The notes below the pieces were generated by a model. It was not told the origin of the DNA. It made no database searches and saw nothing but the letters and a program-made list of their open reading frames with translations. Below are positions 40,491-42,393 of a DNA stretch of 42,393 nucleotides, one piece after another (position 1 is the first letter of the stretch; every line of letters begins with the position of its first letter). The translations under genes and the position numbers were made by a program. This stretch comes from Algoriphagus sp. (GTDB taxonomy: Bacteria > Bacteroidota > Bacteroidia > Cytophagales > Cyclobacteriaceae), in contig JAMNXQ010000014.1 in assembly GCA_023653075.1 (NCBI GenBank), positions 1 to 42,393 on the forward strand. The letters are read 5' to 3'.

Positions 40491-40633
40491 GATTATCCGC
40501 AATCCTTCCAGAAATTCAAGAGGAGTGTTTTCATGCGGACAATCGTCCACCGATGACAGACCACGGTCCACAGCCCATTGAATTGAACTTCAAACCTTAC
40601 TTTGTTAGGTTACTGGTAAAAAAGAGGATAATC
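40491..40633 (-). repeat. E145 intergenic element, copy D
   Basis: 143-bp copy on the minus strand, beginning 3 bases after the secDF stop. Its 5' end is GATTATCC (complement of 40626-40633). The AAGGTTTGAAGTT block lies near 40588-40600, then four GTSRWCN heptads. The internal decamer has one change (GATTGTCCGC, complement of 40535-40544), and the 3' end is the complement of 40491-40502. The TTGCGGATAATC end faces secDF, mirror-wise to copy C. Confidence 0.85.
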
Positions 40634-40668
40634 GGAAAGTATAAAATGAAATCTATTTTAATTAGAAT

Positions 40669-40697
40669 GGGCGGGAAAATTTCCCGCCCTTTTTTTT
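40669..40697 (+). terminator. Intrinsic terminator after secDF
   Basis: GGGCGGGAA (40669-40677) pairs with TTCCCGCCC (40681-40689) across a 3-base loop, followed by eight T residues. It lies beyond E145 copy D, so the element would be transcribed in the secDF 3' untranslated region. Confidence 0.92.
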
Positions 40698-40760
40698 GTA
40701 CTCGGCGGGTTGATTACCTTAGTTGAGGTTTCGCCAAAATTGAATAAACCAGTACTCCCC

Positions 40761-41807
40761 ATGTCAAAAATCCTTCGTGCAGCCTTAGTCGGCTACGGCT
40801 CCGTTGCTGAAAAAATGCATGCCCCACTTTTGGAAGTTTGCCCTACCTTGGACTTCGTCGCCGTAGTCGAGCGAAATGGCTTCCGCTGCCAGCAAAAGTA
40901 TCCCAAGGTGCAAACGTTCACCAGTTTGGAAGCCCTCTTGGCGGCCGATGCGGCAGACCTGATCTGCATCACTACTCCAAACGAACTTCATTTTTCCATG
41001 GCGAAGCAATGCCTTCTCGCCGGAAAGCATGTGGTCGTGGACAAACCCGTCACGCTCGTGGCCGAAGAGGCCGAGGAACTGTTGGCGCTCGCCAGATCCA
41101 AAAACTTAATCTGCAGCATTTTTCACAACCGTCGCTACGATGGAGATTTCAAAACGCTCCAAGAAATTGTGGACAAGAACCTATTGGGTCGCCTGGTTTA
41201 CCTGGAGTCCCATTTTGACCGCTTCCGTCCCCAGGTATCGGAAAATTGGCGGGAAAAGGCAGTGCCCGGCAACGGGATCACCTACGACCTGGGCTCCCAC
41301 CTGATTGATCAGGTAGTCCTCCTTTTTGGAAAGCCTAGTGCAATTTGGGCAGATATCCGACTGCAGCGTTCGAATGCCCTTTCTGACGACTATTTCGACA
41401 TTGGGTTTGACTATCCTGGCTTCAAAGCCCGCGCCACTGCAGGAGCCATGGTCAATGTACCTACCCCAAAATTCATGCTTTTGGGTGAAAAAGGCACCTA
41501 CCAAAAGTTTCACCTCGATGTGCAAGAACAGGCATTCAAGGATAAAAAAATCCCAGCAGGTGACGATTGGGGGGTAGAACCCGAAGCGCGCTGGGGGCAC
41601 ATTCACTACGAACAAGAAACCCAGGCTTACCCCACTCTACGAGGAGACTACCGCGTGTTTTACGAAAACGTGGCCGATGCCATTTGGGGGAAGGCTCCGC
41701 TCTTGGTCACCTTGGAACAAGCGATTCCAGTGCTGCGGATTATTCAAGCCACCTTTTTATCGGCCAAAGAAGGACGAAAAATCAGCCAAGAAGAGGGGAA
41801 ATGGTAG
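40761..41807 (+). CDS. Gfo/Idh/MocA-family oxidoreductase
   Basis: This 348-residue protein has the N-terminal Rossmann domain of the Gfo/Idh/MocA family (AALVGYGSVAEKMHAPLL near residues 7-24, ITTPNELH near 70-77, VVVDKPVT near 93-100 with the catalytic-region Lys-Pro). The C-terminal substrate domain begins FHNRRYDGDF near 118 and carries the conserved DLGSHLIDQVV near 175. Family members are NAD(P)-dependent sugar or cyclitol dehydrogenases; the substrate is not evident. The ATG at 40761 is used because the frame to 40710 adds an unmatched N-terminus. Confidence 0.88.
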   Translation: MSKILRAALVGYGSVAEKMHAPLLEVCPTLDFVAVVERNGFRCQQKYPKVQTFTSLEALLAADAADLICITTPNELHFSMAKQCLLAGKHVVVDKPVTLVAEEAEELLALARSKNLICSIFHNRRYDGDFKTLQEIVDKNLLGRLVYLESHFDRFRPQVSENWREKAVPGNGITYDLGSHLIDQVVLLFGKPSAIWADIRLQRSNALSDDYFDIGFDYPGFKARATAGAMVNVPTPKFMLLGEKGTYQKFHLDVQEQAFKDKKIPAGDDWGVEPEARWGHIHYEQETQAYPTLRGDYRVFYENVADAIWGKAPLLVTLEQAIPVLRIIQATFLSAKEGRKISQEEGKW

Positions 41808-41870
41808 GCAAACCCTTTTCAATCGAGAAATAAGCCCAGGTACCGACCTCCGCAAATCAATTAGATTCCT

Positions 41871-41878
41871 TAATTTTG
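41871..41878 (+). promoter_or_regulatory. -7 box for glyS
   Basis: TAATTTTG matches TAnnTTTG and ends 6 bases before the glyS ATG, suggesting a very short or absent 5' leader. No clear -33 TTG is visible. Confidence 0.45.
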
Positions 41879-41884
41879 CGCCCT

Positions 41885-42393
41885 ATGGCAAAAACAGAAA
41901 CTCCAGGCGAAAACGCCCAATTGAAAGATATCATCTCCCATGCGAAAGAGTATGGCTTTGTGTACCCAAGTTCCGAAATCTACGACGGCCTACAGGCAGT
42001 GTACGATTACGGTGCCTATGGGGTAGAGTTGAAAAACAACCTCAAGCGCCTCTGGTGGGAAAGCATGACCCGCGTGCAAGACAACATTGTCGGCATTGAT
42101 GCGGCCATCTTTATGCACCCTACCACCTGGAAAGCCTCTGGCCACGTGGACTCCTTTAACGATCCGATGATTGACAACAAGGACAGCAAAAAACGTTACC
42201 GCGCAGATGTGCTCGTAGAAGAACATGCAGCAGCTCTTGAAAAGGCAGGTCAAGCCGAAAAAGGCAAGTCCCTCACCGCTGCTTTGGCGAGAATGCTTGA
42301 AGCCGAAGACCTCGCCGGCGTGCGTGACTTAATCACCAACGAAGGCATCAAATGCCCCATTTCTGGGACCTCCAACTGGACCGATGTACGCCA
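41885..42393 (+). CDS. glyS: Glycyl-tRNA synthetase (N-terminal part, runs off the window)
   Basis: Reading from the ATG at 41885 gives 169 residues without a stop to the window end. The sequence matches the dimeric class II glycyl-tRNA synthetase, which charges tRNA-Gly. The motif HAKEYGFVYPSSEIYDGLQAVYDYGAYGVELKNNLKRLWW lies at residues 19-58. It continues with NIVGIDAAIFMHPTTWKASGHVDSFNDPM, the conserved motif-1 region of the catalytic domain. Catalytic motifs 2 and 3 lie beyond the window. This is the alpha2 (eukaryote-like) form, not the alpha2-beta2 form. Confidence 0.92.
   Translation, partial: MAKTETPGENAQLKDIISHAKEYGFVYPSSEIYDGLQAVYDYGAYGVELKNNLKRLWWESMTRVQDNIVGIDAAIFMHPTTWKASGHVDSFNDPMIDNKDSKKRYRADVLVEEHAAALEKAGQAEKGKSLTAALARMLEAEDLAGVRDLITNEGIKCPISGTSNWTDVR

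Noticed and set aside
36903..40633. Classical composite transposon bounded by E145 copies C and D
   Set aside because: No transposase lies inside or near, secDF is an essential-type chromosomal gene, and no target-site duplication was found at the outer edges.
1..42393. tRNA or rRNA genes
   Set aside because: No cloverleaf with a GTTCRANNC T-loop in a plausible context and no rRNA-like sequence was seen in the spacers; a tRNA scan would settle this.

Overview
The window looks like a chromosomal segment of a Bacteroidota bacterium, most likely order Cytophagales and plausibly the Algoriphagus/Cyclobacteriaceae group (inference from gene content, not a database match). The pointers are the bS21 gene with a full Shine-Dalgarno sequence that the other genes lack, promoter boxes of the TAnnTTTG type, a fused SecDF, a DUF2851 protein, a type IX secretion (gliding-motility C-terminal) protein, a TonB-dependent receptor and a subfamily-2 PyrF. 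No rRNA, tRNA, transposase, prophage or CRISPR array was seen.

Layout. 1-1.8 kb: rpsU, xerC and hpf (translation and recombination). 1.8-5.4 kb: a divergent membrane-glycosylation set (GT39, GT2, UPF0104-type flippase-like protein). 5.5-11.2 kb: housekeeping genes (pyrF, DUF2851, a NeuD-like acetyltransferase, trhO, a nucleoside phosphorylase, an AlkD-like glycosylase), the last three overlapping. 11.2-12 kb: a GxxExxY PD-(D/E)XK protein followed directly by octad hairpin repeats. 12-14 kb: an Uup-like ABC-F ATPase. 14.1-18.5 kb: a collagen-like/beta-roll/FISUMP surface protein and a T9SS type-B sorted protein, divergent from a membrane-bound AraC regulator. 19.9-24.4 kb: a peptide-deformylase-like protein, a nucleotidyltransferase with a small partner, a serine-racemase-like enzyme and three small uncharacterised genes. 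24.5-31.4 kb: a GMC oxidoreductase with its subunit-3 partner, a GH29 fucosidase and a TonB receptor (carbohydrate and nutrient uptake). 32-37 kb: an S10 peptidase, a nitroreductase, a HigBA-type toxin-antitoxin module, a LOG-family hydrolase, rdgB and udk. 37-42.4 kb: a small membrane protein, secDF, a Gfo/Idh/MocA oxidoreductase and the start of glyS, which runs off the window.

The most unusual content lies between the genes. Four copies of a 143-146 bp element without an ORF (called E145 here) share terminal inverted repeats, an internal copy of the terminal decamer and an internal array of four heptamers. Other spacers hold further short arrays whose units repeat with strict periods of 7, 8 or 11 bp. 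They are often paired head to head so that they can fold as hairpins, and they are interspersed with GC-rich palindromes. All are intergenic. The octad hairpins lie directly after the GxxExxY nuclease-like gene, and two E145 copies bracket a small membrane gene plus secDF in inverted orientation. I see no transposase that would explain any of these, so they are the best candidates for an undescribed system.
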